Assembly (NCBI GenBank): GCA_035235625.1
Contig: CP141140.1
Location: 63,604,581 to 63,668,580, forward strand
From: Saururus chinensis
Lineage: Eukaryota; Streptophyta; Magnoliopsida; Piperales; Saururaceae
Length of the DNA: 64,000 bases
Direction: 5' to 3'
The notes under the pieces were generated by a model. It was not told the origin of the DNA and made no database searches. It worked only from the letters and a program-made list of their open reading frames with translations. Shown piece after piece: positions 13,904 through 28,237 of the stretch. A program made the position numbers and the translations under genes. Every line of letters begins with the position of its first letter. Positions within the stretch are counted from its first letter, which is position 1.

Positions 13904-16900
13904 TTGCTCCCAACCTCTATTTTGTGTGATCTTCCATTTGTTACACTTGTTACTTCGAGTGCACTCATATGCAAGGATTTTATCCCTTGAAACCCTTGAA
14001 AAATTATCCTAAAATTACATAACTACCCCTAGCCCCTTGGATTAAGCGTAATCAAAAAATAAATCATTACACCCTTTGTACTTCTCGAAGTGATCTTTCA
14101 ATTGTCTAATATAGTAATATGTAGACTTATATTACAGATCACCTTCGTAATTCTTAATGCGGATTTGTTTCCCCTTCATTTGTGTTTTTTCTGCCACCTT
14201 TGACATTACCTACAGAAAAATATCAGATTAAAAATCAGTGACAAAATTTAAGGTTGCAGAAAGATATCAGATTAAAATCAGTCAAAAGAGAAATCAGTGA
14301 AAATGTAAAATCTAGCTATTAGTTAAAGTATATATTAAAAAGAGAAATCAAGCCTGAAACAAGTAATTATTTCTCACTAATTAAGGAAGTTTTTTAATAT
14401 AGAATAAACAAAATTAGAAGTTTTTAATTATCCACTTATCAAGTTTTACAGTTTTATAATTTTCCAATTTTTTAGAAATATTACCTTCATATGAGATGAA
14501 ACAAGAGTCATAAGCTATCACAAATTAGCAATCTAATCCATGCCCCTAATTAACAAAACCACCCAACCCAATGTGAGTATCCCACAAACAACCGCAGTAG
14601 ATAATCCATTAGAATACAAATAAGCAAACATAAAATTCAGTTCTCACGTGGGTAAGTTTAGTTGGGTAAATATAAAAAACTTGCCTATATTTTGGTTATA
14701 TGACCAAACTAGGAGTCTCCTACATGAAGCAACAAAATTTACTTTAGGTTTTAAAATGTATAACATGCACATGAAGTTGCAAAGGAAAATAATTTATGTC
14801 ATCTATGCTTCTTAAATTTCTAGTTTTCGAGTTTTATAGTTATCCATTTTACAAATTTTCTTTTGTCCATTCTTAAGAAAAATTACCTCCATTCAAATCA
14901 TGCTCAACATAGAAGATGAAATAAGAGCCATAAGCTACCAATGATAAGAAACAAAAAATAATAATTTCATATACGTATTGTCTTGCCCTAAATTAGTAAT
15001 AGGTGGTTGCTATCAATTGATTAGTTTTCATAGTTTAACCAGCTTTATTAAGACATAAGTCAAATATGCTAAAACTCACATCATGAGCAAAGTGTTCTTA
15101 CTAGTTGTTGGATTTATAACAGACTTAAATCTTAAATTTGTATCTTATTTTATTGATAGGAATTCTATTGGGTAAATTGTGTGAGTGCATACCGAAACAA
15201 TTTAATTCTTTTTTAAAGCATGTCCTTTCTTTTATGAAACCTTACGAGAGATCTAGCTATCGAAATAGATTCATTGAGAAGTCTATCATATGATGTGTGC
15301 TCTTAAATCTGTAATATAGACCAACTTACTACTTGATTTCTTATCCAGTCTATGTTTATGCTTTTATGGGTGTAAGTCTTATAATAAACATTGCATATAA
15401 TTCTAAAGTTTTAAGTTACTTGCTCTTTGTAAGTATCAAAAGAGATGTAATTCTAGTTTTCTAATTTTCTAGTTTTTTTAATTTTCCAATTTTTTAGGTT
15501 TTTACTTATCAGTTCACAAATCAGAAAACATAGCAACTTCAGTAGTTTCTAAGAAATCCAAGCAATCCCACAAGTCAATAGTTTATTTTCCATTTTTTTA
15601 TTAAACATTGGCAGTTCCCATCAAATAATAATTTCATCAACACTACATAATGTTACCACAATCAACCACATAATAGCTAAAATAGACTAATCTCTAATGT
15701 ATCTAATTTGTTCCGCTTTTGCCAATAACAAGGTGCTGAAGTTACAATTTTCGAAAAGATTTGTTCAGCACGCAACCCCACAAAAAATGGTCAAATTTCG
15801 TACCATAATGAATTATAAGAGTTACACCGTGAACACGCCTTGAAATCACGTACTTCCAAAAGCTCTCCTCATAAACCCAGCGCATCAAACTTTTGACTGA
15901 CCAATGACCATCAAAATTGTACTTTTCAGACTTCTAAAAACTTTTGTGCCTTGCATTAGCAACAACGAGCAAACAAGTAACCTCGTTCACTCCCCCCCCC
16001 CCCCCCTAAGGAATAGTAATCCAAATCAAAATGCCGAGTAGGAAACCTTTGGCCTTGAGAGATCAAAACATAGAGCAGAAACCATTCGGCCTTGAGAGAC
16101 TGAGGAGAGTCATGGAAGCAAGAGCTAGGGTAAGAGGCAATTAACGACAGAGGGCCTTGCTGCTTGCGTGATAGAAAGTCCAGAGGCGAGGAGGGTGATC
16201 TGGCCGGCGAAGAGGGCAAATCCAGTTCACACAGAGGGAAGGAATGGTAAAATAAATTATGTCGAAAGGAAAAGGGTGTAGGGAGGGCTATATGCATAGG
16301 CGGTGTTAATGTCTATTAGTATCACATGCTTCTCAGTGTCTACGTAAATAAGTTTATTTAAGTAAATATAAGATAATTGATCATATTTTGATTAATTGAC
16401 CCGAGTAGGAGTCAATTGCTCAAAAAATATTCAATGCCTATGCGAGTTTTGTGTCTCAAAGAGGGCCAATAGAACCTTGTCTTATTCTCCTTCCTAAAGC
16501 ATCTGTACGGCTTTTTGTCTCTGTCTCACTCTGTATCTATTATATATTTTTCGACCCTAAAGCAATCCCTCTTATATAAACACATACATAGGGCATAGGG
16601 GCCTTTATTTTGTGGGGCCTCAGGCACCTATCAGCCTAAACTGCCTAAGGCTGAGAACCTTTTCATTTTTTTTTATGCAAAAGAGCTAAGGGACCCCTTA
16701 CCAAGTAACATCTTCTCAAACACCAGAAAGATAAAGAAACAACACAAACACCACTAGGGCCAAAGAAAGAAGAACGGGTAGGGGCGTAGCGTTGGCCACA
16801 AATGAGGAACAGAAGTGCCGGACGCAAGAAAAACAAAAACAAAATAAAGAATGAAAGAAAAGGCAAAGCTGAGACTTGAGAGGGCTCTTGTATGTTTCCC

Positions 16901-17258
16901 TCGCTTTGTTGTGTTTTGTTTCTCATGGCTGACAAATTACGAATGGTGGAAAGTGTGTTCCCTTTACTTTATCAGATAAACCATGGGAAGCACGTGTTAT
17001 TTACCCAAATAAAAATAAATAAATTAGATTCCCAAATCGAGACACATGATAAGATTTTGTTTAATTCAGAAATTTTCATAACTGAAAGATACTATAAAGC
17101 TCAAACAATTCGCTTTCTACTCATAAACACATCGCCAATGCAGCAAAATTGTTGGAACATAAACAGAAACAAAAAAAACCACTCAAAGCCAAAACTCTGT
17201 AATGTAAAAAAAAAACATTAAGCGGGCAATTTACACTAAATAATTAAATAAATACAGT
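13904..17258. other. gene-poor stretch downstream of the NFXL2-like gene
   Basis: No convincing gene. Two related segments at about 14460-14540 and 14850-14945 share AAATTACCTYCAT..., ATGAAAYAAGAG and CATAAGCTA words, an old dispersed duplication. A poly-C run of about 17 occurs at 15990-16007. A frame at 15956-16297 owes its length to that run and is not supported. Confidence 0.5.
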
Positions 17259-20200
17259 TCAAATTCTAGGATATCTTTTTTTTTGTTTTCTCTCTTCAAA
17301 TTCATTCATCCGATCTGACAGCCAAAACAGACCCTTGTATCCATAGTAGATTGCAGCGATCACAGCCACTAAAGTGACCACAAAGATGAAATATTTCCAC
17401 GTGTACGAGAATAGGATCTGTGATGAGTAAAAGAAAACTTAGTAGGAACCATTGTTGGTATGTCAAGTTAAACCAAAGTCAATCAATTAACTTGTACAAA
17501 TATAATCCAAACCTCAAATCTTGACTGCCTGGTTTTCTCCTGCACTCTTTCTCGTCTTCGTTTACGTTTCAATATAGTTGCAACATCAATCTCTTGATTC
17601 TGTGAGGAGGAGAAAAACAGAGGCTTGGCTTAGAAGTTAGATCTAATGTCATTGCAGATCGACACCCCACACAAAAGAGGATAATTAAAATAAAACTGCG
17701 AAGTCAACAGAAATTCCCATTGACAGAACATCTAGAGACCAGGCATGGTTTTCCTACCTTTACCACTACTGTTTTTCTTTGTTGCAACTCTGAATCTACA
17801 ACCTTCACTTTGTTCGCACACTGGGAATTACAAGAGAGAAGTCCACACCCATACTGGGTTTTGGGGATATCTTTGGAATCACGACCGCGACAAATGTATG
17901 CGGCTTGTACTTCTTGACATAACCACTCCTTTTTTAGGCTATTGCATGCACACCGAACTATAACCTTTCCAAGTGAATCAGACAAATAAATATACATCAT
18001 TATGGAAATGATAAAATCTTGGCATACAGATGGATATTATGCTGAAATGTAAAAATCGAGAACCAACTAGGAGGTTATGTATTTGCACATTCTTAAATTT
18101 GACACATTCTAAATTATAGAGTGCTTAACAGTTACCTTTTTACTACATTTCTCAGGTGATGGACACTCTCCAGGATGGCATATTTCTGGACAAAGGTGTG
18201 AACAATTTTGCAGCTTCCTGAAAACATGTTATAATGCAAGTGCTAAAAGCATCTGCCAAATGTAATGAATAGTGTTGCAAAGAACTAAGAGCCATTTCGG
18301 AATGAATTTAGAATTATATTTAGAAAGAGAGATATGCCAGCACGCTTGTACCCTGGCACACTGGCTGCGGATGAAGGCATGAGGCCCATGGAAATGCCCG
18401 CTAACCCATGCCCACCTACAGAGCGTGTCTAGCATTTCTCATTCAAAAAACTTCAAGAGAACTTCAAACAAGAGCAATGTCCCCTACTACATTTAGCCTG
18501 TGAGTTGAAAAACTTGATATACACGACAGTTATGAAAATAAGGAAGACATGACCTCTTAAGGACTATGGATTCTAGCCACAACCTCCTGTGCTAAAATGT
18601 TATTCTAAATCTACCACAGATATGTGGAAGATGTATATGAGTCCGTGCACAATGCACATAATGCTATATTTTTCAAATATATATGTCACTTTAGAGAGAA
18701 GTTGACAAGCTGTTAATTGCTAGAGACAAGCTAATTAACCATTCCGTACTTTCTTGAAAGTATTAGCTGAAACTGCTGCACAGAGACATTATTTCAAATG
18801 AACTTGTGGCATCATGATATACCTATGACATGGTCCACCACATGAGCGAATCCTTTCTTTCTCTGGCTCAAGCAGACTGTTGTAGTATGAGCACTCAAAA
18901 ACATGAACCATGGATCCACAGTGGCAAGATCGCTTCACAAGTACTTCACAAAGGGGGCATCTTCCAACATGACAAGGTAGAGGACATGGATGTGGGCAAA
19001 CTGGAATTCTCTCCTAGATGGAAATTTATAATTAGACAGGATCTTTTGCTAACTGACATTAAATAGCCTAAGACACTAAAATCTCTCACTCTTTAAACAA
19101 GAAATAAAAGTAACACATTCTAAGCAACTTCAGCAATTGGAGGCAATATCCCACAAACCTTTTGGCATGGAAGCTCACATTCATCGCAGGACTCTGTAAA
19201 GCCGTTGGAATGAACAGACTTAAGAGAGTGGCAAGGTTTTTGGCAATAATGATTGCCACACTGAAGCAGATTCCCACATAGGCTTGAACATGAAAAAATT
19301 GTTCTATCTGAGCAAAGCATCTGGAAACAAGTATTGCACTCAGTTTTAACCAAAAACAGAAGCAAAAGATGTAATACAGCATTGAGTCATTATAAGCACA
19401 ATCATTTTGAAAAACACCTACATATATGATATCATCCGGCTACTCTTTTGAAATAGAAATAATATCAATATATACATCTACAACTTTATGTAAGTGGAAA
19501 AAACGTGGATACATCTTTGCAGCTCAAATTCTTTTCAAGCATACAAAGTAGTAAGACTACTTAAATTTCACCTCCCTACTGTTGTACATTGATGAAATGG
19601 ACAGGGAAAAGTTCCAATAAAAAAATATGGTTAAATACCTATCTAGGCATTTACAATTTAGCTGAGTACTTCAAACTAAAATTGACAAACCAGTCGTTCT
19701 GCTCCAAGATGTTGACCAATGCAAGACCTCGAAACAATTTCCTGACAAGGGGAACATGGGGATCCTGGCTTATCTTTTGGTTGCTGATGTGGTTTCAATT
19801 TCTTTGGTTTTAGTGTGAATTCTGGATTTGGAGCAGGCCTAGGGCCATGACACCTGATTGTCAACAGAAATGATGCATAGAGGGTGAAAATCATTGCACC
19901 ATGCAAGAAATCCATAGATCACTTTCTACAAAATAATATGTAAGACTTGAAATAATGTTAAATATCAAACCTTTGATTACATTTGTGGCCACATGGAAGC
20001 TCCTCCTCACAAATTAGTTGACAAGGTGGGCAAGCTCCATAGTGGCATCTGTGCGGCTGGCCAAGACTCATAAATTAGCTTCACCAACATCCACATATAA
20101 GGAGACTATGCTATTCATAAGACAACAACCTAAGTCTCTTCAATCCAAAATGAGTACATGTCAGAATTTAAGGAGCATTGAGAATAATGGGTTAAAAGTA

Positions 20201-23200
20201 CATTACGAGAAAATAAGCCATCTTAAGTTTTATGTTACCTACAAATCCTTTTCCCTCAAATTGATGGCTTTACACAAAGACTGCCATTCAACAATCTAAC
20301 CCTTTTCAATCCAAACATAAGTACAGGGTCGGTACTTAAGGAGCAACAAAATAATATGATAAATAACATTAAGAGAAAATAAGTTGTCTTTATCTGTTTG
20401 TGTGTGTGGATACCGAGGAGCAACAAAATAATACAATAAATAACATTAAGAGAAAATAAGTCAACTTTATCTGTCTGTGTGTGTGGATACCAAGGAGTCG
20501 CAACCTAGGATCACTAGTATCTCTCTACAGGTAGGGATGTGTGCGTGTGTGTGTGTGTGAAATTCTATGCTTTTATTGAACAACATAAAATTCGTGTTGC
20601 TGAATCCAAACACGACAGGATAATAGGATAAACAACTCTCAATCTAATCATGAGTGCAGGTTGGAACTTAAGAAGGATCAAAATAATAGGATAAACAACA
20701 TTAAGTGAAAATTAGCTATCTTTATCTGTGTGCGTGTGGATACCCAGGAGTCATGACCTAGGAGCACAAGTGTCACATTTTCTCAAATTTTATGATTCTA
20801 TTGAACAACAATACAGAAGTCGTGTTGCTGAATCCAAACAGCTGGCACAAGGAATAAATGACAATGACATTGTTTTTCAATTTTTTTAGTTCACTGCATG
20901 AATATTTATACGTTTACAAACAACTATGAGCAAGATCAATTTCACCAGAAAGAAAAGAAGAGATTCAGATTCAGAGCCCTAGCAAACAGTACGGACCTTG
21001 CATTTTGAACCATGTCCACATAAAGGAATAATCTTGCAAGGTTTGGGACATCTAGGTGGTTTTTTCCCTACTTCAGTCCCACATGGAACCTGCCATTTTA
21101 ATAATATATTAGCTACTCTCCATTTTAATAATTTTATTAGGAATTCCAGCAGAAGGAGATGCAACAAAGAAGCTTCACCTCAAAGCGTGTTTCACTGCAA
21201 GCACATGAAATGGTCACCATAACAGGGCAAGGGGCACAGGCACCTCTATGAAATGAAAATAAAAAAATAAGTATACACAAAGAATACTTGAATGGAATAT
21301 ATGAGAAACAGACATGGAAAGGATTCAGAAAAGGAAGCAAGAAATTAAATGAAGAACACCGCTAAACCTATATTTTGACATCTAGGAGATGATTCCACGG
21401 GCTTATCTACAACCACTAGTCTCAGAGGCCCGTATTTTAAGTCATGGTAAGTTAGATCCTCCACAGGTAGCTTATCCCATGGATGACAGCCAATAAGTGC
21501 GAGTATTTTCCTTATCTGAAAGACTTCCCACAATTATGTCCATATCTATCCCATTACTGATATTAAACTGGTACTGGACTTATAGTATTATATGTACTTG
21601 AAATAGTAAAATTTTAATTAGGGTCAGACACTAATACTTGTTAAACCCAATACTTTGATGACTATACAAACAAGGTCTGAAGCAGATATCGCATCAGTTC
21701 AACGTTTAGTACATTAAATCAGAATAACTAAGAACTTCAAGAGCAATCCCAATGTTATAGAGGGAAAGTCCTTACAGACAATGTCTATGATGACCACTGA
21801 CAGTAGCAGCAAAAAGACTAATTTCTCTGTTGAGATATTGATTATGACAAGCAGTGGCAGGAGGACATAGACTGAGTCAGGGAGAAGAGTGTTGATGATT
21901 GCTGAGTTCGAGAAATGGTTATAAAAGATTACAAAGGCAAAGCAGAATTTGTGGCCAAAATGATGAGGTGAGGTCAATGATCATGAGGCAATCACTCTTT
22001 GCTGCAATGATGAGGACATGTCCTTTTTTCGTTAGCTAAATAAAATGTTTGATTCCCTCCTCTCATATTACTGATCCCAACTACTTATGAAACACTATAA
22101 AGGAACATATTGTCTAACTCTTAATATTTGCTGAAGAACGCCCCACCTATGACAGACAACTGATAGCTTGAACCTAACTTGCCTCTAGTCCTGCTATAAT
22201 AAGGAAATCTAAAATGTATGAAAAGGGAAGAGTTCATATAGTAGTATTAACTGACAACCAAGTATTGCAGTCAACAGACAAGATGTAACAAATAGATCAT
22301 TAACATCATTTCTGCTATATATACAAGAGTTACAAGAGAATAATGGTAGAAACTTAAAATATGGTATGCTATGATACCGCCAGCCTATTACCAATAGAAA
22401 AAATTAATTTATAAAAAATACAGCAGACCTGTGGCATGGCGAAGGACATTTATGATTGTTACATCGGAGCTTCCTGCCACAAATCTAAATATTTACCAAG
22501 TTAGTGACGTTTCAACATTTTTAAGCACATATTAAAGAGCAAAGGAATATACAAGTAATAAACACCTCTGGGCAAGGAGGACAATCCCCATCACAACATC
22601 TTCGTCTACAAGCATGGCGACCACAATCTCGAATTCGCTGACACTTTCTCTCACAGACCAGATCTTGATGACAAGGAACCTATACCGTTATCAGCTCAAA
22701 CTTTGCATTTTAGACTAAAACTGAAAACAAGTTTTCGAATTAGCAATCTTTAACTAGCTAGAGATACAAGCGGTAGACATGTGATGCTCAGGAGGCACTA
22801 TGATATTTTGACATTTTTCTTGAGAAAAAAAGAAGAAAAAATAAATAAATTCTCTGTTTACATAATTACATGCCTAGTGTACTCCCAAGTTCACATATAC
22901 AAGTATCATACCAAATAAATTCACACTAGTCATCCTTAATAAACAAAGCTTTTTCTTAGCTTCTAGTCATCCTTAATAAACAAGCTTTTCTTTAGCTTCT
23001 AGTCATCCTTAATAAACAAGCTTTTTCCAGGCTTTGTTTAAAAAAATAAATCAAAAGGCATAAAATTCTGTAACACAAACTCTCTCATGAACACATGTTA
23101 GATTCTTCATGGTTGTAGAAATACAATTATCTGCAAGTATGTTATCACTACTTAATAGTAAGGCACAAAATTTTATAGAAGAATCAGAGCACTACAGCTA

Positions 23201-24308
23201 CCGTTACCTCTTTCCTCAAGCTCCGGCACCGACAGGCCTTCATGACTACCGTCCGGCATGTCTCCGCACAAGGACCTCGATGGCACCGCTCAGGACATCT
23301 GTGGCGACCGCAACTCAGCATCTTCTCGCACGTGGACCCACACGTCGGAGCTGCCACATCGCAGGCTATTCCTCTGTACTCCACCTTCCCACAAGGGCAA
23401 TACCTCTTCCCCTGCAGCGGGCACTCTCCGCAATCTCCAGCATGGCACCCGTGGCCGCACGTGTGCTTGCCGCACCGGAACATCCGATCACATGGTCTGT
23501 CACACCGGAATTCTCCGCGGCTGCATTCCCTCACCTCCTCCACCGCGCCGCAGAGGCACCGTTTGGCGCCCTTTTCCCGGCAGGGCAGGCAGGGGCCGGT
23601 GTGGCAGGTCTCGGGGCAGCGGTGGAGGCCGCAGGGAAGTGACTTCGAGCAGATCCGGCTGCAGGAGAATCCCTTGAGGTTGCACCGGCGGACCTCCTCG
23701 CGGGCCCCGCAGAAGCAGCTGGCAGACACGAGCTGCGGGCAGGGAGGACAGGGTCCGGGGTGGCAGAGGAGGAGGCATCGGTGGCCGCATTCACCGCCGA
23801 GGAGCCGGCCGCAGATCTCTCCGCAGGAGTGGGGGAAGATCCAGGGGTCCGGAGCCGGGTCTACGGACTTGCCGCAGAAGCAGAGGTAGGACCGCGGGAT
23901 CTGGGACTTGGAGTAGTCGGACCGGCATTTGGGGCAGTGCCAGGAGGCTGACTCGAGGGCAACTGCGCGGGCCGCAGCTCGATCGGAGGAGGCGGCTGAG
24001 GCCTGTCGGGCCCAGCTCTGAATGCAAAGGAGGTGGAAGACGGCGAAGCAGGAGGAGGTGCAAGACCAGGTGGGATCCGGCGGGCGGATCCGCTCGAGGC
24101 AGATGAGGCAGGAGAGGGCGCCCGAGCGGGAGGAGAGGAGGAAGGATCGGACCTTGGAGAGGTCCGGGGAGGAGAGGGCGGCGGAGGTCTGAAGGTAGGC
24201 GCGGAAGATGGTGTCCTCAAGGGCAAGGTGGGAGGCGCCGGCGGAATGGGGAGAGGTGTCGGAGTCGGAGTCGGAGTCGGAGGAGAATTGGGCCGCGGAG
24301 GCGGCCAT
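17259..24308 (-). CDS. NFXL2: NFX1-type zinc finger protein, NFXL2 class, 13 exons
   Basis: Coding exons: 23208-24308, 22566-22679, 22429-22484, 21179-21245, 20997-21089, 19971-20056, 19691-19853, 19159-19320, 18823-19013, 18136-18217, 17758-17964, 17513-17599, 17259-17417. All use GT-AG sites and phases agree, giving 855 aa, close to the roughly 880 aa I recall for Arabidopsis NFXL2. Seen: an acidic Ser/Asp start, a RING/PHD-like finger (CLICLERI...HLLCIQSW...WHCPKC), a long series of NF-X1 fingers (for example [30 protein letters not shown]), a basic KRKRRRER patch and one C-terminal transmembrane helix ([19 protein letters not shown]). Plant NFXL proteins act as transcriptional regulators or E3-like factors; NFXL2 affects the circadian clock and stress responses. 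An in-frame ATG at 24335 would add nine residues; I prefer [10 protein letters not shown] at 24308. The GC-rich first exon contrasts with AT-rich later exons. Confidence 0.93.
20320..20780. repeat. tandem repeats in NFXL2 intron 5
   Basis: Three to four imperfect units of about 80 bp, each containing AACATTAAGAGAAAATAAG, TTTATCTGT, a (TG)n run and GTGGATACC(G/A)AGGAG. A longer (GT)n tract sits at about 20540-20560. Located between exons 5 and 6. Confidence 0.75.
22928..23030. repeat. 36-37 bp tandem repeat, three copies, NFXL2 intron 1
   Basis: Units start AGTCATCCTTAATAAACAA at 22928, 22965 and 23001 and are nearly identical, implying recent slippage. Located between exons 1 and 2. Confidence 0.9.
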
Positions 24309-25714
24309 TGGAGATGGGACGTTGACGAGAACCACCGGAGGGGAGGGAAGCCCCGAGAGACGAAATTGAGTCGGACCGGCGCAAAAAATCCGGGTCGGGC
24401 GGGGAGCCTTGGCTTTTAGATCAAAGCTTGGTGGATGTCACATCAAGTTACAAAATGAGGAATTTGCCGCCCTAGGTTACAACGTACGGAGTAGTAAACC
24501 AAATGTCTCTTATTTTTATTTAATATATAAAATAGAATCGTGCTATCCTCACGTTAGCTTTTTACGTTAAGTTTATACGCAATGACATGGCGTATTAGGC
24601 CGGACCGCTTAAGTGGCTTTCGAAGCCATCAATTTTTTGTATGTTTAAAGCTAACTATTTAAACCTCTGATCTTTCCCACTATCCTCTAAACGGAAGTAA
24701 AAAGTTTAAATTTTTTATTATTTTTATACCTTATTTTTTTCCCATTAACTTACTTATTTATCCCTTATTTATTTTTTTATAATTTATTTATTTTTTCTTA
24801 TATGTTTACCTCACAAGTTAACTTAAGGAAAGAAGTTTTTTACTTTCTCCTCTTCTTCAAGAGCCGCTGGCAAATACTATTGCCATTGACGAGGACTGTA
24901 GCAACCGGCAAGCAATGTAGCCGCCGGCCACCAAAGAGTATTATTTCCAGCGGCATATACTATGCTCCAGCAATGATTTAAAAACTCCAATGGTAGGTAA
25001 AAAAGCTTCGGCGACCCACTAGTTGAACTCTTTTTGTAAGTTTTCTTCCTTTGTTTATCAATGACGTTTTTACACTTCCAGTGACCGTCTTTACACTTCT
25101 AGAGACAAGTTAATCGGGATTTTTTTTTTTGCCAGAACATTTTCAAAGGCAAGCTTCTGTTATTTTTTTGGCAGGGACTAGCCCTTGCCACATTGTTTTT
25201 CACTTCACAGGGACTACCCTCTACCACGTATTAACTAAGTAAAAGCTTCAATTAGTATACTTACGGAGCTTAAATTAGTATACTTGCGGAAGGTAAACCC
25301 CACAACAATATGATTATATCTATATGGGGACAACCCACTTCTAAGTACAATAATGTATATTGACGGGCTAAATACTTTTGTTAACTCTTGCCCAGTATTA
25401 TTTGTCTATTTATGATCATCCTAGATTTTCATTGCCCTTATTTTGTGTCATTATAGGTGACTATAGCTTATTGATTAAGTCAATCAAGAATGGATCATCT
25501 TGGTGGTGAATCTTCGTCATTTATGTATTTGATGTCATCTATTATAAACAATAGTGGGTATACGGCTTCAAATGAGGAAATAAATGAGATTGTTCTATGT
25601 TCATCAAAACAAATAGAGGCAAATCAATCATACAATGATGCTTGAGGAAAGTTATACAAAGATTGAGTTTTTGATATGCATCCATGTGGTAACATTCCAC
25701 CATTGTTTGTAACA
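24309..25714. other. upstream region of the NFXL2-like gene, no gene seen
   Basis: GC-rich just upstream of the start codon (5' leader and promoter side of NFXL2), then AT-rich. No clear TATA box close to the start, and no supported coding region to about 25.7 kb. Confidence 0.5.
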
Positions 25715-25719
25715 GTTTC

Positions 25720-28237
25720 TGCAAGTACGGGTTTTTTTTTTAAAGCCAGGTTCGGGTCTGGGTTGAACCAAACCCATCCCTTTGTTTAGAAGTCATAGGG
25801 GAGGACAGGACTCATCCTCCCCCATCCTTAAATCGTGGTGAAGAGGGAGGAGGATCCCTTCTTCTTCTCCCAGCGTCCCTTCCTCCCAACAGACCTCTTC
25901 TCCCTGCGTCTCTCTCTCTCAGCCCACTTGTCTACTCCTCTCAGCACGTCTCTCACCCTCCTAGCGTCCTCTCCCTCTCTCACAGCCCATCTCTCCCTTC
26001 TCCTTGCATAGAACTCGCCCCAACCTCCCTCTCCCTCGCCATCCAACGGGCAGCAACAGTGGGAGGTCTCCGGCGGGCTGAGGCGGCTAGCGTTCGTGTT
26101 GGATGCAAGGATTGGGTGGCGAGAGGGTTGGGTTTCTAGGATATACAAAAGGTAAGTTTTTGGGTAGAATTTTGTGTATTCTTCCCTGAATGGATAACCC
26201 ACTTATCCTCCAATCTCGAAATCACTATTCACAACACATTTTGGGTAAGAGAAAATGTCCAAAATCATATCTTTTCAGTCTCAATTTTATGCAATTACAA
26301 TTTATAATTCGCAACTATTGATTAGAGCATTGAATTGGATTTTTATCTTAGGTTTTAAGGGAGAAGAGTAGCTTTTGGGCATAGGCTTTGGAGTAGGCCA
26401 AGGTGAGGACCCTCAAACATAACATTGCTTATTTTCTAGCATGAATCATTTGATTTATTATGATGATATATACATGTGTGAGATAAATTATTCATGCTAG
26501 GTTTATTGTGAAATATTCTTAACTATATAGGTAATGTATGTCTACAATATTGCTACATATGATGTGTTCTGCAGTAAATACAAGTAGTGCTACTATTTAG
26601 GATATAAGCTAAGTTGATTATAAGACCTTGTCTAACATATGGAATACATTATCTAATGTATGTGATATAAAAAGGTTGTGAATGTATACACTATTCTATG
26701 GTTGGTTAGATGTTGTGATTCATCTATATAAATTGTGTCATATCTGAGCTGTAATATGAATTAGAGATGTATTCTGTGCAACGGTAGTCATATGCATGGG
26801 TTATGATTGAATAGGTAATTCTACTGCAACGTTGGGCACGTGCTTTTGGTAAAATAAGTCTTGCCCCAACGCTAAGTAAAGATGTGATTTAAAGTAAGTT
26901 GATGAATGGGTTGATGGATATCTTGCACTAAATTGTTGGAAGTAAGTTTTACCCTAAAACGCCAATATAGGTTCTACTCTAAATGGGTTATATGCGCTCA
27001 AAATCAATTTTGTACATATCTAGGCTGAAATGATGAATGTTTATTATGTTGATAGAATAATTTACATAGGATGAGGTTGGAGGATGTATAATGGGAAATT
27101 GTGTGACTATTACAAAGTTGTGATTTAATTATAAGATGCTACAAGTCATACTCAAGAGAGATGCAAAAATGTTGATGGTTGATATAGATATGTGTGCATA
27201 TAATTGCTACTCTCTATAGGTTGTGATGAATTGGGTCAAATACCAATTATGGTTAAATAGTACATGTTTATGTTATGACAGGTTGATGAGTTAAATAGAC
27301 AATATGGGTGAATCATAAGAGTAGTTGTTTTTAGTTGAATTGCATAGAATATGTTTTCTCTTCTTATGGGTGTGTGAGAGGAACATCTTGTATAAATGGT
27401 AAAACATGAATTAAGAACCAGCCTAAGAGTGAGAGGTTGAACAAGGGGAGTTAAGGTCAGGGTGTAGGGTCTTAACTTCAGAAACAAGATAATAAATTTT
27501 ACCCAAGTGCCACGTAGGGATGAGGGTAGACCCCAGCCTATGGCAATTCTCTCCCGGTTTTCACAGGTCATTACGAGTGCACGCGTATGACCACCCACAG
27601 CGTTCTCGCATCGATGCAACCCATGGATCACATAGCTAAATTCTCTAAGTGATACAGGGAATAGGCTGTGTGTGTATTATGTTTACGAGGCATATAGTGA
27701 TTATGCAAACTTATGGTACAATAAATAATTATATGAATGTCGAATTAAAATAGTTATGTATATATGTTGATTTTGTATAGATATGCTATGCTGAGTTTGA
27801 ATATGAATCATTGTCCTTGTATGATCGGTGAATGCTAAATTACAAGACATGTTATGTTTGAGGTATGATCACAGAGCTTTGGCTCATGGGTGGAATGTCC
27901 ATTCCATCGGGCGTATTTTTGCGTCCAAGTTTGTTTACAGATTTGGATGCGTAAGAACGTCAAGAAAGGATAGAGATAACAGTCACAGGGATAACTAAGG
28001 GAATTAGGATTAGTTTGATTTCTTTGAGCATTAGTAGTTATTTTGCAGTTGCAGATGAACACCCCTTGGGTGAAACTCATGATTCAATAAAATTTTAGTA
28101 AGAAAGTTGTTTATGTTTCAAAATTTATTCTTTATCCCTTGCAAAATATATGTTATTGTATTATCACAGCTTGAGCTCAGGTGCACTCCGATGGTGTTGC
28201 CGGTCTTTGGACCCTTCTCAAGGCTCAGGTCGTGACA
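25720..28237 (+). repeat. candidate solo LTR with 5-bp target duplication
   Basis: The right end reads GGCTCAGGTCGTGACA, a classic plant gypsy LTR 3' end. GTTTC follows it (28238-28242) and also precedes a TG at 25720 (25715-25719), giving TG...CA plus a matching 5-bp duplication over 2.5 kb. No primer site or gag adjoins. The left boundary rests only on that duplication and could be chance. Confidence 0.35.

Noticed and set aside
15956-16297. 113-residue minus-strand frame with a poly-Gly stretch
   Set aside because: Its length depends on a poly-C run; no domain, no homology, no splice or codon support.
23109-24419. Several long frames on the plus strand and in other minus frames
   Set aside because: Shadows of the GC-rich first exon of the NFXL2-like gene.
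25735-25760. GGTTCGGGT as a tRNA T-loop
   Set aside because: No cloverleaf partner or acceptor stem around it; no tRNA gene found in the window.
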